From Bacillota bacterium (lineage in GTDB: Bacteria; Bacillota; UBA4882; UBA8346): a DNA stretch of 64,000 nucleotides. Positions 1-9,230 of this stretch are shown piece by piece. The position numbers were made by a program, and so were the translations under genes. The stretch lies in contig JAEZJK010000049.1 in the NCBI GenBank assembly GCA_023415835.1, positions 1 through 64,000 on the forward strand. The letters run 5' to 3'. Numbering within the stretch: position 1 is the first letter of the stretch; each line of letters opens with the position of its first letter. Below the pieces are notes generated by a model. The model searched no databases and was not told the origin of the DNA. It saw only the letters and a program-made list of their open reading frames with translations.

Positions 1-1295
1 GGGTTATTGGGATCGATCACTGCCGCCTCGGGATTTTGGCCGAAGAAATAGCCCGGATGCTTTACTAAATATTGATCAATCGGATTTTGATGCGGAATAT
101 AAATCACTAGGGAATCTTCGCGCGCCCTACCAACCCGGCCTGCCTGTTGCCAACTGGAGGCGATGGTCCCCGGATAACCTACCACCAAACAGGCTTCGAG
201 CTGTCCGATATCGATCCCCAATTCTAAAGCGTTAGTACTGGTCACTCCAAGCAATTCGCCCTCGAACAACTGGCGTTCGATCTCCCGCCGCTCCTCCGGC
301 AGGTACCCGCCGCGGTAAGCTCGGATTTTCTTGGCCAGACTCGGACTGTGTTTTTGGAGTTGGTCTTGGACATAGCGGTACATCAACTCGGTAACCACTC
401 GGGTTTTGGTAAAAGCGATGGTCGGGATCCGGTTCCGGATTAGTTCGGTCATTAAATAAGCCGCCTCCGAGTTGGCGCTCTTTCGTTCAGTCTTGGCCTG
501 ATCCAGATAAGGCGGGTTCCAAAAGACAAAATATTTTTTCCCCCGGGGCGCCCCGTCCTGATCGATCAAATGCATCGGCAGGCCTATTAAAGCTTCGGCA
601 TGGGCTTGGGGATTGTTAATCGTCGCCGAAGTGGCGATAAATACCGGCGAACCCCCGTAATGATTGCAAATCCGACGTAAGCGCCGGATCACATTGGCGA
701 CGTTGGAACCGAAAACTCCGCGGTAAGTATGGAGTTCGTCGAGAACCACATATTTCAAATTTCCAAAAAACTGTGACCATCCCGGATGTTTTGGCATAAT
801 TCCTTGATGTAACATATCGGGATTTGTCAAAATTATATTCCCGGAGTCGCGTAATTTTTTACGGAGATTGACAGGGGTATCCCCGTCATAGGTCCCCATC
901 AGTGGTGGCTCGCTTTCCCCTTCAAATAGCCGAAGCAAGTTTTTCAACTGGTCTTGGGCCAATGCTTTGGTGGGATATAAAAAGAGGGCTCGGGAGCGGC
1001 GGTCCTTGAAGTAACTCTCCAAGACCGGCAAATTGTAACAAAGGGATTTCCCGCTGGCGGTGCCGGTGACGATTACTGTATGCTCCCCGTTTCGGATGGC
1101 GTTAATGGCTTCAGCCTGGTGGGAATAAAGCTTTTCAAGGCCTTTCTTCCGCAGCAACCGCTCTATTTCGGGGATCAGTACCGGGACTGCTTCCCCAAAG
1201 ACCGGTTCACGTCCAGGAAGTTCTTGGATGCAGGCGATTTGGCCTTGGTAATATTGGCTATTTTTAATTTCGTTTAGAAACCGTTGTACATCCAT
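1..1295 (-). CDS. DEAD/DEAH-box helicase, MrfA/YprA-like (3' part cut by window edge)
   Basis: This is the N-terminal ~431 residues of a superfamily 2 helicase; the C-terminus lies outside the window. Visible motifs are a Walker A variant (TGTASGKS), the DEAD-type box DELH, the SATI motif III, and motif VI (QQAGRVGRA). Two RecA-like domains are therefore largely present. The DELH box and overall order fit the YprA/MrfA family, which usually carries a C-terminal DUF1998 zinc-binding region; in B. subtilis MrfA acts in mitomycin-type DNA repair. The start is the ATG preceded by GGAAAGAGG. Lhr-type helicases are the main alternative. The family-level call is firm; the DUF1998 tail cannot be seen. 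Confidence 0.85.
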   Translation of the reverse strand, partial: MDVQRFLNEIKNSQYYQGQIACIQELPGREPVFGEAVPVLIPEIERLLRKKGLEKLYSHQAEAINAIRNGEHTVIVTGTASGKSLCYNLPVLESYFKDRRSRALFLYPTKALAQDQLKNLLRLFEGESEPPLMGTYDGDTPVNLRKKLRDSGNIILTNPDMLHQGIMPKHPGWSQFFGNLKYVVLDELHTYRGVFGSNVANVIRRLRRICNHYGGSPVFIATSATINNPQAHAEALIGLPMHLIDQDGAPRGKKYFVFWNPPYLDQAKTERKSANSEAAYLMTELIRNRIPTIAFTKTRVVTELMYRYVQDQLQKHSPSLAKKIRAYRGGYLPEERREIERQLFEGELLGVTSTNALELGIDIGQLEACLVVGYPGTIASSWQQAGRVGRAREDSLVIYIPHQNPIDQYLVKHPGYFFGQNPEAAVIDPNN

Positions 1296-1690
1296 AAAAA
1301 TACCTCTTTCCACTGTTAAATATTGATTCGACAATGGAGAGAGGCTTCCTCTTTTTTAGGCTTAAAGGCATTTGCTCTTACGAGGGCCAACGAATCTGAT
1401 CAGGGGATCCCTCCCTTTAGCGTCACTTATCTTTCGGCTTTTTTCTTTTGTATGTCGAGGGCGTCTCCTGTCAGAACCAGGATTAAACGGGATTTCTCGG
1501 ATTAAAAGGATTTACTTTTTTGCTGAAAAGTTATTCAAATCTCAAAATGCTCATTTTCCTTGTTTGTTCCATTAAAGTAGATTCAACCGGGGAACACTGA
1601 TTTTTAATCCGTCCAATCCGTTTAATCTTGACTAATCCTGGTTCAGACCGGAACTTACTTGACAAAGCTAACTATTTTACACTCTCTCGG
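1296..1690. other. Intergenic region with degenerate repeat words, no supported gene
   Basis: About 400 bp without a convincing gene. It contains several scattered ATTAAACGG/ATTAATCC-like words in both orientations (around 1478-1510 and 1600-1640), similar to repeat remnants near 31580-31640. Short overlapping open frames here lack ribosome binding sites and show no domain signature. Confidence 0.4.
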
Positions 1691-1984
1691 GAGTGTCTTC
1701 GAGATACTCGGGAGTATTTCCGAGATCCTTGGGAGTGTCTTTCAGATTCTCCGGACTATCCCCGAGATTCTCGGGAGTGTCTTCGAGATTCTCCTTATAA
1801 ATCGATTAATACCACTCTAAAATCGTTGAAGACCACCTCAAAATCGATCAATACCACCCTAAAATCGTTGAAGACCACCTCAAAATCGATCAACACCGTT
1901 CTAAAATCGTTGACGACCATCAGAAAATCGCTCAATACCACCCTAAAATCGTTGACGACCATCAGAAAATCGCTCAATACCGCT
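1691..1984. repeat. Two adjacent 21-bp tandem repeat arrays (heptad-encoding)
   Basis: From 1691 to 1795 there are five degenerate 21-bp units (in forward translation ECLRDTR, EYFRDPW, ECLSDSP, DYPRDSR, ECLRDSP). From 1799 to 1984 there are nearly nine units of a different 21-bp sequence, alternating KSINTTL and KSLKTTS/KSLTTIR types. Because the period is a multiple of three, an open frame exists on the plus strand (1628-1987, 119 residues) and also on the minus strand (1795-1977, heptads like NDFRVVL). Neither frame has a clear Shine-Dalgarno sequence. Whether it is translated is unknown; the repeat itself is seen directly. Confidence 0.85.
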
Positions 1985-2011
1985 TAAAAAACATTAACCA
2001 ACTTCCGGTTA

Positions 2012-3109
2012 TTAATCAACGGCTCTCGTTTCGCCTTGCGCTAAATCTTGCACCCAATCCCGGTTCTCCCAAAGAGCGCATCCGCCTTTGGTCTCGCTTA
2101 ACAAACCGTGATTTTGGCGTATCTCCTTTAGCAATCGGGAATTCAAAGCTTCCTTAAGAGTCCGGTTTTTTAAATTGGTATCGGAATATGGCGCAAAAGG
2201 ACATGGTTCAAGCGCCCCATCGGGACTAACATGGACAAAACCGCGGCCTGCGGAGAGGCAACCGCCAAATTCTACTTCATCACCGGGGAAAGCGATAAAT
2301 AAACCGGGGTATTCATGGCGAAACCGCTGTATCAAATCTAACACCCTGTTCCGCTGCTCCTCGGAAAGGGCTAGATCTTCAGTACCTTCTTTAACCGGGA
2401 CATATTCGACGAATAGAAATAGTTTAGCTCCCGAGTCAAGCAAGTTGGCTATAAAATCCCTACTGGTTATAATCCCAAAGTTCTCCCGGGTCATTGTCAA
2501 CGAAACACCAAAGAATATCTTTTCACGTTGAAGCTTTCCCAATGCCTCACGGAGTTTTTGATATACTCCCCGGCCCCTTCGGGCATCCGTTTCCGGCCCG
2601 TATCCTTCGAGACTGATGATTGGAACTATATTTTGCCCTTTCTTTATTTCTCCAACAATCTCATCAGTTAATAATAAACCGTTGGTAAACAAGGGGAAAA
2701 TAATCTTCGGATAGTCCAAAGCGATTTTTAATACTTCTGGACGGCTCAATGGCTCGCCGCCGGCAATTAGGATAATAGAAATACCAAGTTCGTTCGCTTC
2801 CTTAAAGATTCGTTCCAATTGTGCTTCAGTCATTTCGGCGTTCGCCTTCCGGTGAAGTTCACCGGCATAACACCCCTTGCACTTCAAATTGCATTGACTG
2901 GTCACACTAACAATCATCAACGGCGGAACCTGAATTCCTTTTCTGCCCCAAGCTGACCGTAGGCGGGCGGTAAAAAACTGATGGACTATGGTTTTTGTAA
3001 CAAATACCGCCATTGGAGGGTGTCTCAAAGATACTTTTAAAGCATCCCGAAACATCTTTAATATTGACTTATCAAGCAAACCAAGATAATCGGATTCTTT
3101 TTTCATCAT
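2012..3109 (-). CDS. Radical SAM protein with SPASM-like C-terminus
   Basis: The protein is about 365 residues. The N-terminal third carries the radical SAM cluster motif CNLKCKGC, followed by the AGGEPL glycine-rich motif typical of the SAM-binding barrel. A C-terminal region with scattered Cys (GGCLSAG, EPCPFAPYSD, GGCALWEN) resembles a SPASM/Twitch auxiliary cluster domain, as in maturases and heme-pathway radical enzymes. The start chosen is the double ATG after AAAGGTGATT; an in-frame start 33 bp further upstream lacks a good binding site. It stands alone between the 21-bp repeat and a divergent helicase operon, so the substrate cannot be inferred. The family call is firm; the role is unknown. 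Confidence 0.8.
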   Translation of the reverse strand: MMKKESDYLGLLDKSILKMFRDALKVSLRHPPMAVFVTKTIVHQFFTARLRSAWGRKGIQVPPLMIVSVTSQCNLKCKGCYAGELHRKANAEMTEAQLERIFKEANELGISIILIAGGEPLSRPEVLKIALDYPKIIFPLFTNGLLLTDEIVGEIKKGQNIVPIISLEGYGPETDARRGRGVYQKLREALGKLQREKIFFGVSLTMTRENFGIITSRDFIANLLDSGAKLFLFVEYVPVKEGTEDLALSEEQRNRVLDLIQRFRHEYPGLFIAFPGDEVEFGGCLSAGRGFVHVSPDGALEPCPFAPYSDTNLKNRTLKEALNSRLLKEIRQNHGLLSETKGGCALWENRDWVQDLAQGETRAVD

Positions 3110-3248
3110 AATCACCTTTACCAATCTGTCTATTCTAAGCAAGGAATCTTTAACCAGGATATTACAGTTTCTTTATTCGATGATTAAAGACTAAAACCCT
3201 TTTAAACCGGTGAAAATATAGTATCTACCTTGGAGTTAAGGAGAATCA

Positions 3249-5012
3249 ATGGAGTTAATAGAGCAATCTCAGAATAATACCCCATCCTCCCTCGCTTTGC
3301 CGGATTTTAACCCGGTTTTTGAAATAGATGACAATTTTTCCCCTTTCCTTTTGGAGATGCGCCGCAAACACTGGGACTCCTGGGAAGCCTTCCTCTTGCA
3401 TTTTCGCGGCGAAGAACTGACTTTAAACCGTGGTTTTGAGGAATTGCTGGTCCTCAGCCATATGCAGGAATACTGGCGCTCGTCAGGGGTGGTCCCTTAT
3501 CCGCACCAAATCGAGACAGTGCGCCGGGTCATCTCCCAACTGCGCGGCCGGGCGATTCTCGCCGATGAAGTTGGCCTTGGTAAAACCATTGAAGCTTCAA
3601 TGATTCTGAAAGAATACATGCTGAGAGGTTTGGTAAAAAAATTCCTAATCCTGACCCCGGCCGCCCTCTGCCGGCAATGGGAGGCCGAGCTCCGCGAGAA
3701 GTTTGAGATTCCCACCCTGATCGCCAAACAAGAATACCACTGGTCCCATTATGATCAATTAATCGCCTCGATTGACACCGCGAAGAAAGAGTCGCACCGG
3801 CAAGAGATCTTAAATCTCTATTTCGACATGGTAATTATTGACGAAGCCCACAAACTTAAAAGCACTGCCACTCAGAACTGGCAATTCGTCAATAGTATCC
3901 AAAAAAAATTCTTTTTATTATTAACCGCAACCCCGCTCCAGAATGATCTGAAAGAACTCTTTAATCTAATCACTCTGCTCCGGCCGGGACAGTTGGGCAA
4001 CTATCGCAGCTTTAAAAAAACATATACCAAGGATAAAAGGACCCCTCAACACGCCCAGGAACTGAAAAGCCTCCTCGGCGAAGTGATGATCCGGAACAAA
4101 CACGGAGCCAATATGGGCTTTACCAAACGGCACGTTCAGAATATCCCGATTATCCTTTCCGGCCTGGAACAAAAATTGTATGATAGCGTAACCGCTTTTA
4201 TCCGTAAAAATATTAATCAAAAGTCGCATGGGGTTGTTTCCCTCCCCCTGCTCACCTTACAGCGGGAGATTTGTTCCAGCACCTTTGCGGCGGCGCTGAC
4301 CCTTTTTAAACTGGCTCAAAGTATGGAAATCAACGCCGATTGCCAGGGGGAAGCGGTCGCCCTCTTTCAAATGGTGCAGCAACTCAAGGACAACTCTAAA
4401 ATGAGGATCGTCGAAGAATTAATCAAAAAAACCCAGGAAAAGGTGATTATCTTCACCGAATTCCTGGCGACCCAAAGCTATATCCGGACCCGTTTGGAAC
4501 AGGCCGGGATTCTCACTTTACCCTTTGACGGCAGCCTCTCCGCCAGTAAAAAGGAGTTCACCAAATGGCAGTTTAAAGAGTTTCCCAAATTCCGGGTCTT
4601 GGTCTGTACCGAGTCAGGGGGCGAAGGGATCAACCTTCAATTTTGCAATACTTTAATCAACTACGATCTCCCCTGGAACCCGATGCGGCTGGAACAGAGG
4701 ATCGGCCGGATCCACCGGCTCGGCCAGACCCGCGATGTTTATATTTATAACCTCTCAACCAAGGATACCGTCGAAGAACACTTATTAAACCTGCTCGACC
4801 AGAAAGTGCGCATGTTTGAGATGGTAATCGGTGAAAGCGAAAAGGTGATCAGCTGGTTGTCCCGGGGTAAAAGCCTGGAGGCCCGGATTTTGGAACTGGT
4901 TATTGGGGCTAATTCCAATGAAGAACTTAATCACGGTTTTGCGCAGTTAGGAGCGGAGATTGACAATATTCTAAATGAAACAGAGGAACCGGAATGGTTG
5001 GAAATTCTTTAA
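3249..5012 (+). CDS. SNF2-family DNA/RNA helicase (YqhH-like)
   Basis: This 587-residue protein is a superfamily 2 SNF2-type ATPase. Residues ~80-310 carry motif I (DEVGLGKT), the DEAH box (IIDEAHKLK) and LTATP. Residues ~380-540 carry the helicase C domain, ending with RIGRIHRLGQ, the SNF2/RapA-type motif VI. Translation starts at an ATG behind AAGGAG. The stop overlaps the next gene by 19 bp, so the two are very likely co-translated. In Bacillus the SNF2 gene yqhH lies next to yqhG, and the following gene here resembles YqhG, which supports calling this the YqhH-type enzyme. The cellular role is not established. Confidence 0.88.
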   Translation: MELIEQSQNNTPSSLALPDFNPVFEIDDNFSPFLLEMRRKHWDSWEAFLLHFRGEELTLNRGFEELLVLSHMQEYWRSSGVVPYPHQIETVRRVISQLRGRAILADEVGLGKTIEASMILKEYMLRGLVKKFLILTPAALCRQWEAELREKFEIPTLIAKQEYHWSHYDQLIASIDTAKKESHRQEILNLYFDMVIIDEAHKLKSTATQNWQFVNSIQKKFFLLLTATPLQNDLKELFNLITLLRPGQLGNYRSFKKTYTKDKRTPQHAQELKSLLGEVMIRNKHGANMGFTKRHVQNIPIILSGLEQKLYDSVTAFIRKNINQKSHGVVSLPLLTLQREICSSTFAAALTLFKLAQSMEINADCQGEAVALFQMVQQLKDNSKMRIVEELIKKTQEKVIIFTEFLATQSYIRTRLEQAGILTLPFDGSLSASKKEFTKWQFKEFPKFRVLVCTESGGEGINLQFCNTLINYDLPWNPMRLEQRIGRIHRLGQTRDVYIYNLSTKDTVEEHLLNLLDQKVRMFEMVIGESEKVISWLSRGKSLEARILELVIGANSNEELNHGFAQLGAEIDNILNETEEPEWLEIL

Positions 5013-5932
5013 TCCCCGAATCTCAGCTGATTCCCGAGAGCCAACTGGTCTTCGGATATTTGACAGACGCCTTAAAAGTGGCCGGTTCGCCGCATAACAT
5101 CATTAATAATGAATTGATCATGGCCCAATGTCAGGTTGACATCCCGAGGACCTTTTTCCGGCCGGACCGGACGGAAACCCTGAATCTTCAAATGGTCTGC
5201 GCTCCGGAATTATTAGCGAAATATCCCGGCTCGGAATTGGTAACCCGGGGTAGTTTCCGCCTTCAGTGGCTGGTAGATGGTATTCGTAAGCGGGGATTGA
5301 TCACCAGAGTGACTTTCCCTTACGATTTGGACCACCGGAAGGTAGAGCGGGAAATTTTGGCGCTCTTAAAAGAAAAAACCCGGTTCTTTTTTAAACAGCC
5401 GACCCTGGTTTACCATCCTCACCTGTTAGTTAATTTCAAAATAAGTTTTGAGACCGATGAACGATTTGACGAGTTGGCCTCATTAAGCATCGACCTGGTA
5501 ATGGGAGAAATCGCCACCAATATCATTCAAGAATTCCGGGCCAAAAAATTATTATCGCAACCGCCTAAAAAAAACTTGGAGAAAAGGCAAATTCCTTATC
5601 GCGATGCTTATCAGGCATTGCTCAACCATTTAAAATGGCAGCTTCAAAACCATGATTCCCAGTGGGTTAAAGCAGCCCAGGCCCGGTGGGAGGAAGAAGT
5701 AAATTACTTGGAAAGCTATTACCATGGTAATCTGGATGAAGACCAAGACCATCAGAGCTTTTACCGGCGAATGGCCGAGGTGTACCGGAAGTACCGTCCG
5801 GTCATCCGGATCCAAATCGTTAACACCGCGATTCTTTATTTACCGTTGATCCGCTATACCCTGGACCCTTATCCGGGAGAACCGGAACTGCCTGCTCTGA
5901 TTTACGATCCATTACGGCATAAGCTAAAATAA
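4994..5932 (+). CDS. YqhG-like partner protein of the SNF2 helicase
   Basis: A 312-residue protein whose start overlaps the end of the SNF2 helicase gene. It has no signal peptide and no membrane segment. The central region (~115-160) contains a PHLLVNFKISFE stretch and a LVMGEIATNII stretch, which resemble, from memory, the middle of Bacillus YqhG. The C-terminal third (~215-260) is highly charged and likely helical (WVKAAQARWEEEVNYLESYY). The helicase-YqhG gene order is known from Bacilli, and together with this resemblance it is the basis for the call. No catalytic motif is visible. It may be an accessory or substrate-binding subunit of the helicase, which is inference. Confidence 0.55.
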   Translation: MVGNSLIPESQLIPESQLVFGYLTDALKVAGSPHNIINNELIMAQCQVDIPRTFFRPDRTETLNLQMVCAPELLAKYPGSELVTRGSFRLQWLVDGIRKRGLITRVTFPYDLDHRKVEREILALLKEKTRFFFKQPTLVYHPHLLVNFKISFETDERFDELASLSIDLVMGEIATNIIQEFRAKKLLSQPPKKNLEKRQIPYRDAYQALLNHLKWQLQNHDSQWVKAAQARWEEEVNYLESYYHGNLDEDQDHQSFYRRMAEVYRKYRPVIRIQIVNTAILYLPLIRYTLDPYPGEPELPALIYDPLRHKLK

Positions 5933-6057
5933 TTGGCATCAATTTTTTACCAGAGAGTACATAGAGGGGTCAAAGTTGAAGAATTAATACTCCTCTATAT
6001 TCTTATCTTCTTACCGTTCTCAGTGTCTCTGTGGTTTAAGTTTTGCCTGAAACCGCC

Positions 6058-6804
6058 TCAATTCTCTCCCAAATCTCCAAAATGGTATAACAAAGCCGAT
6101 GCCACCACCAATCCGGCGGTCTCGGTCCTTAAAATCCTGGGGCCTAACGTTACCGGAATCGCTCCTTTTTCCTTAGCTTCCTCGACTTCTTTCAATGAAA
6201 ACCCGCCCTCTGGGCCGATTAAAACCGTAACCAGCTGGGGTATTTCCGTTTGGCGTTCCAAAACTTGCTTCAGGGATAGAACGGTCTCTCCCTCCCAAGG
6301 TATTAAAACTAAACCGTTATTACAACCGGCGAGCGCCTCATACCAACGGCGAATAGGCTCAAGAACCGGTATGATTTGCCTTCCGGATTGCTCCGCCGCT
6401 TCCCGGATAATTTTGCTCCACCGTTCCAGTTTCCGTTCCAGGGTGGACTGATCCAATTTAATATTGCTTCGTTCGGTGAACACCGGTTGAAACCGGCTGA
6501 CTCCGAGTTCAGTGTTTTTTTGAAGGATCCACTCGAATTTATCAGCCTTCGGCAAGCTTTGGACTAGAGTGATTTTAACCCGGGGCTCAGCTTGGCGTTC
6601 CATTTTTTTAATGATTGCCCCATGTACTTGATCAGTAGTCACCTCGGTAATCCTGACCAGATACTCCTCACCTTTGCCGTTTAGAGCGGTAATTTCCCCT
6701 CCCGGGCCTTGGCGGAGGACATTCAAAAGATGGTGCCGGTCTTCGCCCCGAAGGGTCACGGTATTATCCTTGATTTGATCGGATGAAATAAAAAAACGGG
6801 TCAT
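6058..6804 (-). CDS. rsmE: 16S rRNA m3U1498 methyltransferase RsmE
   Basis: This 248-residue protein is the SPOUT-class methyltransferase that modifies U1498 of 16S rRNA. The N-terminal PUA-like region has the RGEDRHHLLNVLR signature. The C-terminal trefoil knot shows IGPEGGFS and LGPRILRTETA, the SAM-binding loop of the family, and the length is normal. The ATG follows AAAGGAGATC. In Bacillota rsmE normally follows prmA directly. Here a lipoprotein gene on the other strand and repeat-rich DNA separate them, so rsmE probably has its own promoter. Confidence 0.95.
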   Translation of the reverse strand: MTRFFISSDQIKDNTVTLRGEDRHHLLNVLRQGPGGEITALNGKGEEYLVRITEVTTDQVHGAIIKKMERQAEPRVKITLVQSLPKADKFEWILQKNTELGVSRFQPVFTERSNIKLDQSTLERKLERWSKIIREAAEQSGRQIIPVLEPIRRWYEALAGCNNGLVLIPWEGETVLSLKQVLERQTEIPQLVTVLIGPEGGFSLKEVEEAKEKGAIPVTLGPRILRTETAGLVVASALLYHFGDLGEN

Positions 6805-6835
6805 AAAAGATCTCCTTTTACAATCATTTCAATCA

Positions 6836-6964
6836 AATGAGCGAGTTTCATAATTACAAGAATTTATCTTCGCATGCAATGTATAGTGTAGGTTTTATTT
6901 TAGTCTATCAATATATTGTATGTGAAGCTGGAAAAAAGGAATTATGAAACCGCCTAATTTTAAA
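6836..6964. repeat. Dispersed repeat family C, copy 1
   Basis: This ~129-bp stretch begins with AATGAGCGAGTTTCA and ends with AAACCGCCTAATTTT. A second, inverted copy lies at about 26228-26351. The ends are well conserved and the middle is shared only in patches (for example CAATATATTGTAT). It lies just upstream of rsmE. It has no coding potential. Confidence 0.6.
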
Positions 6965-7170
6965 ACAATCATATCATTCTTAAGTAAACCGTCAAGTAAA
7001 TTGAATTTAAGTTTAGTCTATCAGCTAATTTTCATCCTTCTAAAAAAGGTAAAGGTTTAAATATCTGACTTGTCTATATTTTTTAATACTTATTTTCCTT
7101 TTGTCGCAATAGTAAAATTATAATATTAAATATGTACCAAATATGCTTTAAGAAGATTGGGGTGTAGCTT
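6965..7170. other. AT-rich intergenic region upstream of the lipoprotein gene
   Basis: Together with the repeat before it, this makes a gene-free gap of more than 300 bp. It is very AT-rich. A weak promoter-like pair (TTGTCG, 17 bp, TATTAA near 7102-7130) precedes the lipoprotein gene. Nothing else was recognised. Confidence 0.3.
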
Positions 7171-7839
7171 TTGAAAAAGAAAGTCATTTTTTTATTGGTA
7201 TACTTTAGTTTATTATTTGTTATTATCGGTTGCGGCGGGGGCCCGAATCCGCCGGCTGACCCACCAGCCGACCCTATCTTATCGGATTCGGCGAAAAATT
7301 TGATTCCTAATGGTGATTTTGAAGTGGATCTCGCCGGCGATGAAACTGGCTGGGGTAGATGGATTCCTTATTCAGACCCTGAGTGGGCTTCTACCTCTAC
7401 AGTTGAATGGCACTTAGATCCCAACTACTCCACAAATCATTACCTCTATTTTTCTGCGTCAAATTGTGGTGTCGCACAATGGCACCAACTGATAACCCCT
7501 TTTAAAACAGATTTAAGCGGCTGTCTCGAGTTCGAATTAAAATCCGGCAAGGAATATTTTATATCATTGAAGGCCAAGTCTAGTTCAGTCGGCGGAAGGA
7601 TACATGCAACCCTTAATCACTTCCCATATTTTACTGAGTATTACGGTGGACTTGTAATCTACACTACAACCGAGCTTAAAACGTATACTAAATATATCGG
7701 AGTAGGTAATGGCGAGAAGGTTCGGTTCGCTCTCAGCTTGGGTAATTTAGAAGCAGAAGCAGCAGAAAGCGGCGTAGTTGAGAGAACAAATGACAATGTT
7801 CAATTTTTTATCGACAACGTTCAACTTTTAGAACAATAA
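7171..7839 (+). CDS. Lipoprotein with carbohydrate-binding-like (CBM4/9-type) domain
   Basis: A 222-residue exported lipoprotein. Residues 1-21 form a signal peptide with a lipobox ending in IIGCGGG, followed by a short Pro/Asp-rich linker. From residue ~43 the NLIPNGDFEVDL start and later aromatic residues match the beginning of CBM_4_9-like beta-sandwich modules, and the domain closes with VQFFIDNVQLLEQ. The start is TTG behind GGGGTG. It is monocistronic, with a hairpin terminator just downstream, and is inserted between prmA and rsmE on the opposite strand. The ligand is unknown. Confidence 0.7.
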   Translation: MKKKVIFLLVYFSLLFVIIGCGGGPNPPADPPADPILSDSAKNLIPNGDFEVDLAGDETGWGRWIPYSDPEWASTSTVEWHLDPNYSTNHYLYFSASNCGVAQWHQLITPFKTDLSGCLEFELKSGKEYFISLKAKSSSVGGRIHATLNHFPYFTEYYGGLVIYTTTELKTYTKYIGVGNGEKVRFALSLGNLEAEAAESGVVERTNDNVQFFIDNVQLLEQ

Positions 7840-7863
7840 TTAAGAACTGCAATAAAGAAGAGC

Positions 7864-7913
7864 AGGACATATTTTACTGTCAAAAACGACGTCAAATATG
7901 TCCTGATTTTTTT
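7864..7913 (+). terminator. Rho-independent terminator of the lipoprotein gene
   Basis: An 11-bp perfect stem (AGGACATATTT at 7864-7874 and its complement at 7894-7904) is followed by a run of T. It lies 25 bp after the lipoprotein stop codon. Confidence 0.85.
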
Positions 7914-8146
7914 AAGGATTAGTTTAAAAAACCGAACCATCTTTAGTTGGATTTCCCAAAGCCACGGTAGTATCGCACATTTAAGAGACCCTGACAGTCT
8001 ACCGATTAAAAAAATGATATCTAATTTATAATTTGGCAATCAAAAAAACCCTCCCAACCAAGGAAGAATTTAGCTGTATAATACTATTTTTCTTTAAAGT
8101 CAAAAATCAAAAAACAGACCTTAGACTTTTGACTTTGAACTTTAAA
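7914..8146. other. Non-coding spacer between lipoprotein terminator and prmA
   Basis: No supported gene. Near 8090-8145 there are words such as TTTGACTTTGAACTTTAA that recur as intergenic filler elsewhere in the window (near 44020). Confidence 0.3.
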
Positions 8147-9070
8147 TCAGGGTTCGTATTTAAAGATCAATCCCACCCAACCCTCTTCAAAGAGGTGTTT
8201 GACATCGGTAAAACCATGTTTATTCAAACATTCCAAGACATCCGGCAAACGCTCCTCAATGATTCCCGAAGCCAGAAACATACCTCCCGGCTCCAGAACC
8301 TTCACCAATTGGGGAACAATCGCCAAAATCGCGTTGGCAATAATATTGGCTACCACCAGGTTAAACTTAGAATCCAACGGCCGTTCCAACAAGTTACTCT
8401 CATAGGCCTCAATAAACCCTTCCATTCGGTTTCGCTTAATATTTTCCAAAGCCACTTTTACCGCAATCGGATCAATATCCGTAGCAACCACTCTTTTAGC
8501 GCCTAGCTTGGCGCCGGCTAACGCCAGTATTCCGGAGCCCGTCCCCACATCAAGCATCTCCGTTTGGGGCGTAATTATCTCCTGAAGCAGTCCGACACAG
8601 AGCCTAGTAGTGGGATGGGTCCCGGTCCCGAAAGCCATTCCCGGATCCAACTCAACCACGATTTCATCGTTTTTCGAAACATACTCTTCCCAACTCGGTT
8701 TAATAACTATCATACCGATATGTTCCGGCTTAAAATATTGTTTCCAAGCTTCAGCCCAATCCTCTTCCTGTACCTGTTTTAGCTCAAGTTCCACCACGAT
8801 CCCGATCAGCGCTAGGATTCGTTCTTTAATGCGTGTGAGGCGTTCACCCAAGCGGTCATCCACTGGTAGATAGGATTGGACCCCGAACTGATTGGGAAGC
8901 TTAAATTCGTTGCCAAGATACTCGTCATCTTGAAATGGCTTATCCTTAAGGATTCCAGGATCGTCAAAGACAACCCCGCCGGAGCCTTCTTCCTGAAAAA
9001 TTTCGGCCACAATCTCACCAAATTCGGCCGGGACTTTTACTTTAACTTCGCACCAGTTGGACCCGCTCAT
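8147..9070 (-). CDS. prmA: Ribosomal protein L11 methyltransferase PrmA
   Basis: A 307-residue class I SAM-dependent methyltransferase that trimethylates ribosomal protein L11. The C-terminal Rossmann domain shows LDVGTGSGILAL (motif I) and VVATDIDPIAV, then VVANIIANA, typical of PrmA. The N-terminal ~110 residues form the L11-recognition domain. The start ATG follows CAGGAGG. It is downstream of dnaJ in the conserved Bacillota order, but separated by ~280 bp containing a dispersed repeat and a hairpin, so it may not be fully coupled to the heat-shock operon. Confidence 0.95.
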   Translation of the reverse strand: MSGSNWCEVKVKVPAEFGEIVAEIFQEEGSGGVVFDDPGILKDKPFQDDEYLGNEFKLPNQFGVQSYLPVDDRLGERLTRIKERILALIGIVVELELKQVQEEDWAEAWKQYFKPEHIGMIVIKPSWEEYVSKNDEIVVELDPGMAFGTGTHPTTRLCVGLLQEIITPQTEMLDVGTGSGILALAGAKLGAKRVVATDIDPIAVKVALENIKRNRMEGFIEAYESNLLERPLDSKFNLVVANIIANAILAIVPQLVKVLEPGGMFLASGIIEERLPDVLECLNKHGFTDVKHLFEEGWVGLIFKYEP

Positions 9071-9084
9071 TAAACCTCCTGTAA

Positions 9085-9225
9085 ATATATAAATCGAAAT
9101 AATTTTGAATAATATTTTCCATCCTTAAATCATGGATGGAAAGGGCAAATTATTGAATTTATTTCAATTCATGAATCTAGGAAAATATGTCGTATTCGCC
9201 CCAATAACTATTGCAAACATATTTA
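9085..9225. repeat. Dispersed repeat family B, copy 1
   Basis: A ~140-bp element with inverted ends (ATATAAATCGAAATAA near 9087 and TTTATTTCAATTCAT near 9158) around a central palindrome built on TTTCCATCC and GGATGGAAA. The flanking GGAAAATATGTCG is also shared with copy 2 at 24959-25117. It lies immediately upstream of prmA. Confidence 0.7.
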
Positions 9226-9230
9226 GTTAA

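Noticed and set aside
1691..1984. CRISPR array
   Set aside because: Units are contiguous 21-bp tandem repeats with no unique spacers, and no cas genes are present.
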